A stretch of 61,592 nt of DNA from DATEHQ01 sp035279525 (GTDB lineage Bacteria > Chloroflexota > Dormibacteria > Dormibacterales > Dormibacteraceae): contig DATEHQ010000068.1 of NCBI GenBank assembly GCA_035279525.1, positions 1-61,592 of the forward strand. The letters are read 5' to 3'. This document shows, one piece after another, positions 15,347-25,954 of the stretch. The notes below the pieces were generated by a model, which worked only from the letters and a program-made list of their open reading frames with translations, searched no databases and was not told the DNA's origin. The first letter of the stretch is position 1, and every line of letters begins with the position of its first letter. Made by a program: the position numbers and the translations under genes.

Positions 15347-16023
15347 GCCCACATCGCGGCCAGCACGGAGCCGTCGATCACGCAGTAGCCGCCCGCGATG
15401 ACCGAGGGTGGATTCCCCGACGGAATGTGCGTCCACGGCGCGACCGGCATCCAGTGCCAGTCGCCGAAGAAGGTGCCGGAGATCTCGAGCTCGCTGACGA
15501 TGACGAAGATCGCCGCGAAGAGCGGCCACCGCGGCGAGCGCAGCAGGAAGTAGGCGAACACGGGCAGGCACAGCGCGCCCTGCAGGTCGAAGCGCCCGGT
15601 GACCAGGGGCAGGAGCGTCAGGCCGGCCAGCGCCCAGGTCCCGGCGCCCGCCAGCACGACGTGCGCCACCCGCCTGCCGTAGCGCATCACGACCGGTGTT
15701 TGCGCGGCGAGCAGGCCGAAGAGGTAGACGATTCCGTGCCCCGGCGGCACGTAGAGAGGCAGGTTGTGCAGGCGATAGCGGTAGACGCCCCACACGAGCG
15801 AGCCGACGATCTCGAACCCCGTCGCCACGATCACGCACATCCACACCTGCAGCCGCTGCTCCTTCGGCGCTTTGAGCGCGGCCAGGTACAGCACCGCGAA
15901 GGTGAGCCCGCCGAGGAGCCACTGCTGCCACTGCGCCGTGACCCGGCTGTCGGCGTAGAGCCCGATCGGCGTGTACGCGAGGAGGTAGGCGTGCAGCCAA
16001 TAGGGCCTGAGTCGGGCGACCAT
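15229..16023 (-). CDS. Polytopic membrane protein of unknown function
   Basis: A 264-residue protein with about seven hydrophobic spans and the notable stretch YVPPGHGIVYLFGLLAAQTPV. I do not recognise the family. The last ~38 residues after VGLKTIMTRIRT are polar and Ser/Pro-rich, and are read from the strand opposite the DUF2269 gene, so the real functional protein may end at the span near 15350. The start ATG is 20 bp past the end of the TetR gene on the same strand, so they are probably co-transcribed from the TetR promoter. Confidence 0.6.
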   Translation of the reverse strand: MVARLRPYWLHAYLLAYTPIGLYADSRVTAQWQQWLLGGLTFAVLYLAALKAPKEQRLQVWMCVIVATGFEIVGSLVWGVYRYRLHNLPLYVPPGHGIVYLFGLLAAQTPVVMRYGRRVAHVVLAGAGTWALAGLTLLPLVTGRFDLQGALCLPVFAYFLLRSPRWPLFAAIFVIVSELEISGTFFGDWHWMPVAPWTHIPSGNPPSVIAGGYCVIDGSVLAAMWAYRVGLKTIMTRIRTTSSPSPGPSIAFLRESRTNSGESS

Positions 16024-16043
16024 CCGGTTAGATCGTAGAGGCG

Positions 16044-16691
16044 CTAACTGGTGCGGCGATCGGCCAGGCTGCGCACCAGGCGGGTGCCGCGGGTGACCAG
16101 CACCAGCATGTCGACGAGCTCGTCGAGGTCGGGGTAGCGGCCGCTGACGTGGCCGAGCGCGAGCGTCTCGGTGGCCGCGATGTGGATGTCGGCCACCATC
16201 TCGAGCCGGCGACGCTCGCGCGGCGAGGCGGCGGGATAGCCGCGCGCCACGAGCTCCGACACGATGTCGCCCCGCATGTTGCCCGTCAGGCGGCGGCTCG
16301 AATCGCCGAGCGGCGAGCCCGGGTTGTGCCGCACGCGCAGGGCGAGGCGGAAGAGGTCAGGCCTCGCGGCGATGATCTCGAGAGGCGTGCGGAACTCCCG
16401 GCGCAGCATCTCCTCGTCGTCCGGCGCGGCCAGCGCCTCGGCGCGGCGGGTCGCCAGGTGCTGCCGCAGCTCTGAGAACAGCTCGTCGCCCAGCGCGGAA
16501 AGGAGCTCGTCGCGGTTGGCGAAGTGTTCGTAGAACGTGGCGCCCGCGACGCCGGCGCGCCGGGCCACCGTGCTCGCGGTCAGGCGCCCCTCGCCGCCGG
16601 CAAGGATCATGTGCCGTGCCGCCTGCAGCAGGCGCTGCCGCGTCCGCGCCTTGGCCTCACGCCGGGTCACGGGCTTCCGCTCGACTCTCAC
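16044..16691 (-). CDS. TetR-family transcriptional regulator
   Basis: A 215-residue regulator. The N-terminal helix-turn-helix is clear: RQRLLQAARHMILAGGEGRL then ASTVARRAGVAGATFYEHF. The C-terminal ligand-binding domain is helical and diverse. GTG start at 16691; another in-frame GTG lies at 16670. It is divergent from the ABC-transporter operon, with 90 bp between, and an inverted repeat there (16706-16727) could be its operator. It probably controls the transporter, itself, or both. Confidence 0.85.
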   Translation of the reverse strand: MRVERKPVTRREAKARTRQRLLQAARHMILAGGEGRLTASTVARRAGVAGATFYEHFANRDELLSALGDELFSELRQHLATRRAEALAAPDDEEMLRREFRTPLEIIAARPDLFRLALRVRHNPGSPLGDSSRRLTGNMRGDIVSELVARGYPAASPRERRRLEMVADIHIAATETLALGHVSGRYPDLDELVDMLVLVTRGTRLVRSLADRRTS

Positions 16692-16705
16692 CGGCCGGCT
16701 CAAAT

Positions 16706-16727
16706 CAATTCTTGCCACTTTGAATTG
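16706..16727. promoter_or_regulatory. Inverted repeat, candidate TetR operator
   Basis: CAATTC (16706-16711) and GAATTG (16722-16727) form a 6-bp inverted repeat with a 10-bp spacer, centred in the divergent intergenic region and overlapping the -35 box and spacer of the transporter promoter. The AT-rich arms stand out from the local high GC. TetR proteins usually bind such short palindromes. Confidence 0.45.
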
Positions 16728-16741
16728 GCCGAGAGTAGTAT
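16712..16741 (+). promoter_or_regulatory. Candidate sigma-70-type promoter of the ABC operon
   Basis: TTGCCA (16712-16717, five of six bases of the -35 consensus) is followed after 18 bp by TAGTAT (16736-16741, four of six of the -10). The start would be about 16748, 34 nt ahead of the substrate-binding-protein ATG, which has a GGAGGTGGAG ribosome-binding site. Confidence 0.55.
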
Positions 16742-16781
16742 CGGTGAACCCGATCGCTTTTACGCAACTGTGGAGGTGGAG

Positions 16782-18086
16782 ATGCAGACCTCGTTGATCC
16801 GGCGACTCTCGGCGTCGGGGGCTCCGCTGGTCGTCGCGGCCATGTTCGTGAGCGCGTGCGGTGGGGGCGGCGGCTCGAGCTCCAACACGGCCTCCGCGCC
16901 CGGCATCACCGCGACCACGATCACCATCGGCAGTCACCAACCGCTTACCGGTCCGGCCGCGCCCGGCTACAACGAGATCTCGCAGGCGTCAAACGCGTAC
17001 TTCCTGTGGGTCAACGACCACGGCGGCGTCAACGGGCGCACGATCCAGTACAGGTTCGAAGACGATGGGTACAACCCACAGAACACCTCGACGCAGGTTC
17101 GCAAGCTCGTGCTGCAGGACAGGGTGTTCGCCATCTTCAACGGACTCGGTACGCCGACTCACCTGGCGGTGGTCGACTACCTGAACAGCTCCAAGGTGCC
17201 TGATCTCTTCGTGGCCTCGGGCTGCGACTGCTGGAACAACACGTCGAAATACCCCTACACCTTCGGCTGGCAGCCCGACTACATCATCGAAGGCAAGATC
17301 ACGGGTAAGTACGTGGCCGACAACATGTCGGGCATGAAGGTCGGCTACCTCTACCAGGATGACGACTTCGGCCAGGGCGGTGTCCAGGGACTCGACTCGA
17401 CCATCCCGTCGACGAGCGTCGTCGACAAGGAGAAGTACGTTCCGACCAACACCAACCTCGGACCGCAGATCGCCAAGCTCCAGGCGATGGGGGCGCAGGT
17501 CGTGGTGCTCTACACCATCCCGGCCTTCACGGCGCTCTCGCTGTTGACGGCGGCCAAGCTCCATTACACCCCGAAGTGGGTCGTGAGCAGCGTCGGCGCC
17601 GACCCGACCACGCTCTCGGGCCTGCTGGCCGCGTTCGCCAAGGACGCAGCCGCCTCCGGCCTCGTCAACGGCATCGTCACGTCGGGCTACCTTCCCGCGA
17701 CCACCGACACGTCGAACCCCTGGGTCGTCCTCTTCAAGCAGATCCACGACAAGTACATCCCGGCGCTGCCGTTCGACGGCAACGTCGAGTACGGCATGGC
17801 GGTCGCCTACAGCTTCGTGCAGGCGATCAAGAAAGCCGGCCAGAACCCCACCCGGCAGGACGTGGTCAACGTGATCAACAGCGGCCAGCTGGACCAGGGG
17901 CCAGGACTCGTGCCCTTCGGCTACTCGTCGAGCAACCATCTGGGCTATCAGGGCGTGCAGATGGCCGTGATCCAGAACAACCAGGCGTCGTTCACCGGCT
18001 CGATCTACACGGCGACGGTGAGCGGCCCGCCGGCGGCGTGTGGCACCTGCGCGTCCAAGCCGATGCCGACCAACGGAATTCCCTGA
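16782..18086 (+). CDS. livK: Branched-chain amino-acid-type ABC transporter substrate-binding lipoprotein
   Basis: A 434-residue secreted lipoprotein. The N-terminus is a lipoprotein signal with basic MQTSLIRRL, hydrophobic core and lipobox ending VSAC (Cys about residue 24), then a Gly/Ser linker. The mature part is a type I periplasmic-binding fold: TTITIGSHQPLTGPA, GLGTPTHLAVVDYLN, and GYLYQDDDFGQGG. LivK-like proteins bind branched amino acids, but the family also binds amides, urea and aromatics, so the ligand is open. ATG start with a good Shine-Dalgarno. Contains several Cys, e.g. CDCW, CGTC, which is unusual. Confidence 0.88.
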   Translation: MQTSLIRRLSASGAPLVVAAMFVSACGGGGGSSSNTASAPGITATTITIGSHQPLTGPAAPGYNEISQASNAYFLWVNDHGGVNGRTIQYRFEDDGYNPQNTSTQVRKLVLQDRVFAIFNGLGTPTHLAVVDYLNSSKVPDLFVASGCDCWNNTSKYPYTFGWQPDYIIEGKITGKYVADNMSGMKVGYLYQDDDFGQGGVQGLDSTIPSTSVVDKEKYVPTNTNLGPQIAKLQAMGAQVVVLYTIPAFTALSLLTAAKLHYTPKWVVSSVGADPTTLSGLLAAFAKDAAASGLVNGIVTSGYLPATTDTSNPWVVLFKQIHDKYIPALPFDGNVEYGMAVAYSFVQAIKKAGQNPTRQDVVNVINSGQLDQGPGLVPFGYSSSNHLGYQGVQMAVIQNNQASFTGSIYTATVSGPPAACGTCASKPMPTNGIP

Positions 18087-18122
18087 CCGTTCGAGCGCGC
18101 TCGCGAACTCTCCGATAGGTTT

Positions 18123-18959
18123 GTGCCGGTGAGCCCGGAAGGCGGCGCCGCGACCAGCGCCGCCAACCGGCCCGGCTCGCTGCAGGTCCGCGGCCTGACT
18201 GTGCGATTCGGCGGCCTCACGGCTCTCGACAACGTGTCTCTCGACGTTGGCGCCGGCGAGATCGTCGGCATCATCGGGCCGAACGGGGCGGGCAAGACGA
18301 CGCTGTTCAACGTCGTCTGCGGGCTGCAGCAGCCGCAGTCGGGGGAGATCCTCTACAACGACCGCTCGATTCGCGATGTGAACCCGCATGAGCTGAACGG
18401 CTTGAACATCTCGCGCACGCTGCAGGGCCTCGGCCTCTGGCGAGGCCTCACCGTGCTGGAGAACGTGATGGTGGGCGCGCGTCGCAGCGCGCGGCCTGGA
18501 TTCTCGTCGGCTTTGCTCGGCCTGGTCCGCTCGGATAGATACGAGGCCGTGTTGCGCGAGGCGGCGCTCGTCCAGCTCCGAGAGCTCGGCATCGAAGAGG
18601 TCGCCAATCGCCATCCCGCCGCGCTGCCCTATGGCGTGCAGAAGTGGGTGTCGCTGGCGCGTGCGCTGGTCTCGAGACCGTCCTTGCTGCTGCTGGACGA
18701 ACCGGCGAGCGGCCTGACCGCCGCGGAGATCAAGCACCTCTCCGAGCTGTTGCGCTCGCTGCGCGAACGGATGTCGATCGCGCTGGTCGAGCACCGCCTC
18801 GACCTGGTCATGAAGGTATGCGGGCGCGTGCACGTCCTCGACTTCGGCCGCGTCATCGCATCCGGCGCGCCCGAGGTCGTGCAGCACGACAAGGCGGTCA
18901 CCGACGCGTACCTCGGAGAGGAGCTCGCGGCGGCCGACGGAGGTGGCGCCGGTGCTTGA
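18123..18959 (+). CDS. livG: ABC transporter ATPase LivG-like
   Basis: A 278-residue ATPase of the LivG class. Walker A is GPNGAGKTTLF, Walker B LLLLDEPASGL, and the switch His lies in LVEHRLDLV. The signature segment is LPYGVQKWVSLARAL, where LivG usually has a YGQQR form; the Val-Gln-Lys version is unusual but keeps Gly and Gln. The insert RSARPGFSSALLGL and the LivG-type ELGI.. region fit high-affinity amino-acid importers. GTG start at 18123, with another at 18129. Confidence 0.9.
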   Translation: MPVSPEGGAATSAANRPGSLQVRGLTVRFGGLTALDNVSLDVGAGEIVGIIGPNGAGKTTLFNVVCGLQQPQSGEILYNDRSIRDVNPHELNGLNISRTLQGLGLWRGLTVLENVMVGARRSARPGFSSALLGLVRSDRYEAVLREAALVQLRELGIEEVANRHPAALPYGVQKWVSLARALVSRPSLLLLDEPASGLTAAEIKHLSELLRSLRERMSIALVEHRLDLVMKVCGRVHVLDFGRVIASGAPEVVQHDKAVTDAYLGEELAAADGGGAGA

Positions 18960-19656
18960 GGTCGACAGCCTTCGAGTCGCCTACGGCGGCGTGACCGCGC
19001 TCGACGGCGTGAGCCTTCGCGTAGCCGACAGGGGCATCACCGCCGTGCTCGGTCCGAACGGCGCCGGCAAGTCGACGCTGCTGCGGTCCATCGCCGGAGT
19101 GGTTCATCCGAGCGCCGGCGGCGTCTCCTACAACGGCAGGTCCTTGATCGGTCTGCGACCCGAGGAGATCGTGCGCGCCGGAGTCAGCCTCGTGCCCGAA
19201 GGCGGTGGATCGATCAGGGAGCTGACGGTCGAGGAAAATCTCAAGCTCGCCCACCTGTGGCGTCGCGACCCAGCCGACCGGAGCAAGGCGATGGACATGG
19301 TGATGCAGCTCTTCCCACCCCTGGCGGTGCGGCGTCACCTGCCCGCCCATTCGCTGTCAGGTGGGGAGCGCCAGATGCTCGCGGTCGGCCGCGCGCTGAT
19401 GTCGCGCGCCACGCTCCTGCTCCTCGACGAGCCTTCGCTCGGCCTGGCGCCGAAGCTCGTGACGCTGATCATGCGCACGGTGCACGACCTGGCCCAGGGC
19501 GGCCTCAGCGTGCTGCTGGTGGAGCAGAACGCCCGAAGCGCACTCTCCATCGCCGACGAGGCGGTGCTGCTCTCGTCGGGCAGGACCGTCGCGGCGCGGC
19601 ACGCCGGCGAGCTCGCGAGGGACGAGGAGCTCTGGCATGCGTACCTCGGCTACTGA
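18952..19656 (+). CDS. livF: ABC transporter ATPase LivF-like
   Basis: About 234 residues. Walker A is GPNGAGKSTLL, the signature LSGGERQMLAVGRALM, Walker B LLLLDEPSLGLAP and the switch segment VLLVEQNA, all normal for LivF. It pairs with LivG to power import. I start at the GTG at 18952 that overlaps the livG stop; another GTG at 18943 is equally possible. Confidence 0.92.
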   Translation: MLEVDSLRVAYGGVTALDGVSLRVADRGITAVLGPNGAGKSTLLRSIAGVVHPSAGGVSYNGRSLIGLRPEEIVRAGVSLVPEGGGSIRELTVEENLKLAHLWRRDPADRSKAMDMVMQLFPPLAVRRHLPAHSLSGGERQMLAVGRALMSRATLLLLDEPSLGLAPKLVTLIMRTVHDLAQGGLSVLLVEQNARSALSIADEAVLLSSGRTVAARHAGELARDEELWHAYLGY

Positions 19657-19668
19657 GGGGACGGTCTC

Positions 19669-20547
19669 TTGAGCTACTTCATCGTCCTCACGCTGACGGG
19701 GATCGCGGCCGGCATGATCTATTCCGCGCTGGCACTCGCGCTGGTGCTCATCTGGCGTGCGACGCGGGTCGTGAACTTCGCGCAGGGCGCGATGGCGATG
19801 ACGACGACCTATGTCGCGCTCGGCATCATCCACTACACAGACAACTACTGGCTGGGATTTGCCGGCGCCCTGGTGGCCGGATTGATCCTCGGAATGGTGG
19901 CCGAGCGCGGGTTGGTGCGCTGGGTCGAGACGGGCCCGCCCCTGAACGCGGTCATCCTGACGCTGGGACTGTTCCTGATCCTCGAAGCCGTGGTGCCGAT
20001 GATCGGCGGCGCGCAGATCCGGCCCTTTCCGGCGCCCTTCTCGATTTCAGCGAGTCAGATCGGTGACACCTATATCGCCCTGTCGCCATTCGACCTTTTC
20101 ACGATCGGTGTCGTGCTGCTGGTCATGGTCGCGCTGCTCGTCCTGTTCAGGTTCACAGGCGTCGGGCTGAGCATGCGCGCGGCTGCCTTCGCGCCCGACA
20201 TCGCGCGCCTCCTGGGCGTGCGCGTCGGCCGGCTGCTGTCGCTCGGCTGGGGACTCGCGAGCATGGCCGGCGCCCTGGCGGGCCTGCTGGTCGCGCCGAC
20301 GCTGCTCCTGTATCCGAACAACATGGATGCGATCCTGGTGTACGGGTTCACCGCCGCGGTGCTCGGCGGCCTGGACAGTCCCATCGGCGCACTGGTCGGC
20401 GGCCTTGCGATCGGGCTGGCGCTTTCCTACGTCGGGGGCTATTTCGGCGGCGACCTGGAATCGATCGGCGCCCTGCTGATCCTGATCGCGCTGCTGATGG
20501 TCAGGCCGCAGGGCCTGTTCGTGCACGGAGCGGAGCGCCGGGTATGA
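19669..20547 (+). CDS. livH: ABC transporter permease LivH-like
   Basis: A 292-residue permease with about eight spans. GMIYSALALALVLIWRATRVVNFAQG at the N-terminus (first part GMIYSALALALVLIW) is the LivH signature, and TAAVLGGLDSPIGALVGGLAIG near the C-terminus is the coupling segment. TTG start after GAGGGGACG. The final ATGA overlaps livM. Confidence 0.92.
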   Translation: MSYFIVLTLTGIAAGMIYSALALALVLIWRATRVVNFAQGAMAMTTTYVALGIIHYTDNYWLGFAGALVAGLILGMVAERGLVRWVETGPPLNAVILTLGLFLILEAVVPMIGGAQIRPFPAPFSISASQIGDTYIALSPFDLFTIGVVLLVMVALLVLFRFTGVGLSMRAAAFAPDIARLLGVRVGRLLSLGWGLASMAGALAGLLVAPTLLLYPNNMDAILVYGFTAAVLGGLDSPIGALVGGLAIGLALSYVGGYFGGDLESIGALLILIALLMVRPQGLFVHGAERRV

Positions 20548-21596
20548 GGGCCACCGCCGCGGGGGTCGAACGCTTGACCGGTCGCGTCTCCAACACCCTG
20601 CTGCGGCACGCCCTCCTCGGCCTGGTGTTCATCGTGGTGGCCGCCTTCGCGCTGTGGGCGCTCGACGGGTTCAACCCCTTCCTCGTGTATCAGCTTTCGA
20701 GCGTGGCCTACTTCGCGATCGCAGCGGCCGGACTCACGCTGTTGACGGGCCTGAACGGGCAGCTCTCCCTCGGCCACGGGGCGCTGATGGCGGTCGGCGC
20801 CTACACCACGGCGCTCGCGTTGAAATCGCTGCCCGACCTGAACCCGGCGATCGTCTTCGCGGCAGCGACCGTCGTGACGGCGGCGGCCTCGATCGTCGTC
20901 GGGGCGGCAGCAGCCCGGCTGCGCGGCCCTTACCTGGCCGGGGCCACGCTCGGCCTCGCGGTGGCGCTGCCGGGGGTGGCGGTTCGCTTCTCGGGAGTGT
21001 TCGGCGGCGACGCAGGCCTCAACGTCCCGGCTCTCGTCGCTCCGGACGCGCTCTCGTCAGTGCCACCGGAAGTCTGGCTGGCGTGGATCGGCCTGATCCC
21101 GGTGGCGATCACGTTCATCCTGCTGGCCAACCTCGTGCGCACCCGCTACGGCCGCGACTTCAGGGCCATCCGCGAAGACGAGGTCTCCTCGTCCCTCTAC
21201 GGGATTCGCGTGGCGCGGACGCAGGTCCTCGCCTTCGTCGTGAGCGGTGCGTGCGCCGGTCTCGCGGGGTCGATGATGGCGTACACGTCCAACCTGGCGG
21301 CGCCAGGCAGCTTTCCGCTCACGCTCTCGCTCGAGGTGCTCGCCGCCATCGTCATCGGCGGGCTCGGCACCCTTCCCGGAGCGGTGTGGGGAGCGCTGGT
21401 GATCGTGTTCGCGCCCGACTGGATCGGCACCCTCAACGACACGCTGCACCTGCCCAGCGCCGTCCGCGACCAGCTGCCTCTCGCCCTGTTCGGGGTCGTC
21501 TTCATCGTCGCCATGCTCGTGTTCCCGCATGGCATCCAGGGCGGCCTCGTCCGCTTCTGGCGTTGGCGCGGGAAGCGCCGCCGCGCCACGCCCTAG
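20544..21596 (+). CDS. livM: ABC transporter permease LivM-like
   Basis: A 350-residue permease with about ten spans. It shows GLTLLTGLNGQLSLGHGALM, then TRYGRDFRAIREDEVSSSLYGI and IVIGGLGTLPGAVWGALVI, all LivM landmarks. ATG overlaps livH by 4 nt. The TAG stop is directly followed by the CTA that is the stop of the convergent gene, so no terminator lies between them. Confidence 0.92.
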   Translation: MRATAAGVERLTGRVSNTLLRHALLGLVFIVVAAFALWALDGFNPFLVYQLSSVAYFAIAAAGLTLLTGLNGQLSLGHGALMAVGAYTTALALKSLPDLNPAIVFAAATVVTAAASIVVGAAAARLRGPYLAGATLGLAVALPGVAVRFSGVFGGDAGLNVPALVAPDALSSVPPEVWLAWIGLIPVAITFILLANLVRTRYGRDFRAIREDEVSSSLYGIRVARTQVLAFVVSGACAGLAGSMMAYTSNLAAPGSFPLTLSLEVLAAIVIGGLGTLPGAVWGALVIVFAPDWIGTLNDTLHLPSAVRDQLPLALFGVVFIVAMLVFPHGIQGGLVRFWRWRGKRRRATP

Positions 21597-22601
21597 CTAT
21601 TCGTCGCCGGGCTCTGGGAAGTCGAGAGGGTCGTCCGGACCCGCCGAGTGCGCGTCGCCGGGCACGTCCCAGTCCACCGGTGGGAGCTCGGGCTCGGCGA
21701 AAGGCTGCGGGAGCTCCGGCGGCTGCGGCGCCTGCGCCTGCGCTTGCGTGTCGGGTGCGGGAGGCTCGGGTTCGCTGGAGGGTGGCCCGGGTTCAGCAGG
21801 ACCCGGGGCGATGCCCGGGGCAGCGGGCTTCCCTTCGTCCCAGGCCGAGTGTGACGTCGGAGCCGGGGCCGGCGCCCCCGGCGGTGCTCCGAATCCGGCC
21901 GAGTAGTCCGGGCGTGTGGCGCGGTGCACGACCGCCGCGGCTGGGATCTTCGTGGGTTTCGGCCCGCGAGCCACGCTGAGGATCCAGTATCCGAGGGCGA
22001 ACAGGATCGCGAGCGCGCCCACGATGGGGAGGAAGACGAACGGCGGACGCGAGATCACGTCGAAGCCGTTCAGGTTCGTGGCCACCGGAGTGGAGGTGGG
22101 TGCGGCGGTCGAGGTCTGGGTGGGCGTCGGGCTGGTGTCCGGGCTGGGCGAGGGCGACTGCGACGGCGAAGGAGAAGCATTCGCCGCCAGCAGGGTGAAG
22201 TTGGCGCAGGGATACGGCTGCACGCTCGCGCAGAGCCTGTGCACACCGGGGGCGTCGCCGGCAAACGGCTTGACGTGGGTCACGAAGTTGCCGCTGCCGT
22301 CGGCGTTGGCCCCACCCGCGACGTGGGCGTTCTGGTCCCAGTACAGGGTCATCTGCTCGTTCGGGAGAAAGGCGCCGCCGTTGACGGTGATCTCGGTGTT
22401 CGGGTCGCCCGACGTGACGTCGATGGTCAGGAAGGCCAGGGTCGGCGTCGGCGTCGGCGTCGGGCATGGGGAGCTGGCCGAGCAGTCCGCCTGCACCACG
22501 ACCCGCGAAGGAGGCGAGATGACGAACAGGAAGATGGCGGAGGCGGCCGCACCGACCATGACGACGGCGGGCCCCAACCTCCCGGGCCCGTGAAAACGCA
22601 T
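21597..22601 (-). CDS. Exported protein with Ig-like domain, membrane span and Pro-rich tail
   Basis: About 334 residues. An N-terminal hydrophobic segment (PAVVMVGAAASAIFLFVI) anchors it or is a signal peptide; next comes a short Pro-Thr run, then a beta-rich domain beginning FLTIDVTSGDPNTEITVNGG, resembling extracellular Ig/IPT-type folds and holding a Cys pair; a second Pro/Ser/Thr-rich linker (PSPSPDTSPTPTQTST); a second hydrophobic span near residues 205-225; and a Pro/Glu-rich cytoplasmic or wall-exposed tail. A surface role is likely. I do not recognise a family. The ATG at 22601 was chosen because upstream in-frame codons add only a polar extension. Confidence 0.6.
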   Translation of the reverse strand: MRFHGPGRLGPAVVMVGAAASAIFLFVISPPSRVVVQADCSASSPCPTPTPTPTLAFLTIDVTSGDPNTEITVNGGAFLPNEQMTLYWDQNAHVAGGANADGSGNFVTHVKPFAGDAPGVHRLCASVQPYPCANFTLLAANASPSPSQSPSPSPDTSPTPTQTSTAAPTSTPVATNLNGFDVISRPPFVFLPIVGALAILFALGYWILSVARGPKPTKIPAAAVVHRATRPDYSAGFGAPPGAPAPAPTSHSAWDEGKPAAPGIAPGPAEPGPPSSEPEPPAPDTQAQAQAPQPPELPQPFAEPELPPVDWDVPGDAHSAGPDDPLDFPEPGDE

Positions 22602-22642
22602 GAAGCCCGGGAACGATAACAGATGCACTTCGGTTACACGGG

Positions 22643-23374
22643 TCAGACCGGCGGCCAGGGGATGGACCATGCGGACGTTGGTTCCGGGAAGCGCCACCGA
22701 GGGTCGAGCACTCCGCGCAGGCGGCGCTTCAGCAGCCTGACCTCGGCCGGTGTGAGGAGCGCGGCCAGCTTCCTGCCGAGGCCGCCTCGCTCGACTTCGA
22801 CCAGGGCGCGTTCGACGTCATCGCATAGCTGCTCGGGGAGGGGGTCGCCGGCGAAGTCCCAGATCACGGTCCGGAGCTTGTGCTCGGTGTGAAACGTGAG
22901 GCCGTGGTCGATGACCCACACCTGGTTGTCGGCGTCGAAAAGGCAGTGGCCCGACTTGCGGTCGGCGTTGTTGGCGATCACGTCGAAGAGGGCGATTCGC
23001 GTCCAGGTGTCGCGGTGCTCCGAGTGCTCGCCGAGGAAGTGGCGGCCGTCGGACTCGATGAACATCTGCACCGCCCCAATCCCCTGCGGCGCCTGGCGCC
23101 GCACGACGGTCGGCGGGATGCGCGGCCACCCGAGCACCTTGCTCAGCTCGTACGCCGCAACCTCGCGCAGATACAGCGTGCCCGCCTCGAAGTCCCATAG
23201 AGGGGATTCGCCGCGCGCGGGCTTGTAGACCGCGTTCAGACCGGAGGGCGGATGCGGTCCGAGCCTGGCGAGAAACGTGTAGTTCGAGGCCCCGTGCAGG
23301 AGCCCAAGCAATTTCATCTCCGGCAGCTGCTCGAGCAGCCGCTCGGTGGTCTCAGAAGATGGGCCGCGCGCCAT
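22643..23374 (-). CDS. SCO1664-family protein (PI3/4-kinase-like fold)
   Basis: A 243-residue protein of the SCO1664 family, which resembles phosphatidylinositol kinase-like catalytic cores. Key stretches are NAVYKPARGESPLWDFEAGTLY (Lys in the ATP pocket), ALFDVIANNADRKSGHCLF (D..NNADRK loop) and WVIDHGLTFH (metal-binding Asp). It is usually encoded beside DUF3090 and a phosphatase gene in actinobacteria and Chloroflexota; function unknown. Its first codons overlap the end of the DUF3090 gene by 23 bp. Confidence 0.85.
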   Translation of the reverse strand: MARGPSSETTERLLEQLPEMKLLGLLHGASNYTFLARLGPHPPSGLNAVYKPARGESPLWDFEAGTLYLREVAAYELSKVLGWPRIPPTVVRRQAPQGIGAVQMFIESDGRHFLGEHSEHRDTWTRIALFDVIANNADRKSGHCLFDADNQVWVIDHGLTFHTEHKLRTVIWDFAGDPLPEQLCDDVERALVEVERGGLGRKLAALLTPAEVRLLKRRLRGVLDPRWRFPEPTSAWSIPWPPV

Positions 23375-23870
23375 TCATGACCGGGCAGGGGTGACCGGCG
23401 GGGTCCATCGGCAGCCCGCAGCGCGGGCAGAGCGGCCGGCCGGCCGTCAGCACCTTCTCGGCCTGCGTCGAGAAAGCGGCGGCCTGCTGGTGGCTGAGCC
23501 AGAAGCGGACGCTCGGGGTCGCGTCGTCAGGGTCCGGCGCGCCCTCGCCGCCGCTGCCTGCCTGGCTCGCGACGAGTACGAACATGCGGCGCGCCTCGTG
23601 GTAGCCCAGGCCCATCTCACCGATCTGCCACTCCGGTTCGCCTGGCTTCGTGGTCGTCGCCGCGGCCGCCTCCGCACCAGGCCCCTCGATGCCCTGGGTT
23701 TCCATCATCTGGCGCAGCCGGACCAGGAGGGCCTGGATCTGGGACTTCTCGCAGCTCAGGGTCAGGGTGCGCCCCGAACCGCTCGCGAGGAGGAAGAACT
23801 GGCGTGCTCCGGGATCGCCGACCGCGGCCACGACGATCTCGTCCACGGGGTCCAGCTCGAATACCGCCAT
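23352..23870 (-). CDS. DUF3090 family protein
   Basis: A 172-residue protein with a C-terminal zinc-ribbon-like CPRCGLPMDPAGHPCP and the DUF3090 signature PGARQFFLLASGSGRTLTLSCEK. It is the usual upstream partner of the SCO1664-type protein. Together they may form a nucleotide- or lipid-handling pair, but no reaction is known. The usual third partner, a histidine phosphatase family gene, is absent here. Confidence 0.88.
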   Translation of the reverse strand: MAVFELDPVDEIVVAAVGDPGARQFFLLASGSGRTLTLSCEKSQIQALLVRLRQMMETQGIEGPGAEAAAATTTKPGEPEWQIGEMGLGYHEARRMFVLVASQAGSGGEGAPDPDDATPSVRFWLSHQQAAAFSTQAEKVLTAGRPLCPRCGLPMDPAGHPCPVMNGARPIF

Positions 23871-23973
23871 CAGGTCAAGCGTAGGGTTTTGTGGGGGTGT
23901 CCTCGGGGAAGAAACGCAAAGGTAAACATTTCAAATCTGCGCTCAACACGCACCCTGGAGGGAAAGTCAACCA

Positions 23974-25887
<1,914 letters not shown>

Positions 25888-25900
25888 GTAGAAGCTTCGG

Positions 25901-25930
25901 AGAGGGCTCGGAATCCGGTCCGAGCCCTCT
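25901..25930 (+). terminator. Terminator of dnaK
   Basis: AGAGGGCTCGGA (25901-25912) and TCCGAGCCCTCT (25919-25930) make a perfect 12-bp stem with a 6-nt loop, 14 nt after the dnaK stop, followed by a T-rich stretch ending TTACTTTTT. Confidence 0.88.
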
Positions 25931-25954
25931 GCATTCGGGTTACTTTTTGCAGCC

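Noticed and set aside
16989..18887. A 632-codon minus-strand frame opposite livK and livG
   Set aside because: Same effect: His/Arg/Asp-rich low-complexity translation, with no start signals and no motifs.
22085..22200. Repeat-like Pro/Ser/Thr codon runs, and similar Pro runs at 33930-33990, as tandem repeats or a CRISPR-like array
   Set aside because: They are low-complexity linkers of coding genes with irregular units; no constant repeat and spacer pattern exists.
23871..23973. CIRCE or HAIR operator upstream of dnaK
   Set aside because: I looked for TTAGCACTC-N9-GAGTGCTAA and CTTGAGT-N7-ACTCAAG; neither is present even with a few mismatches.
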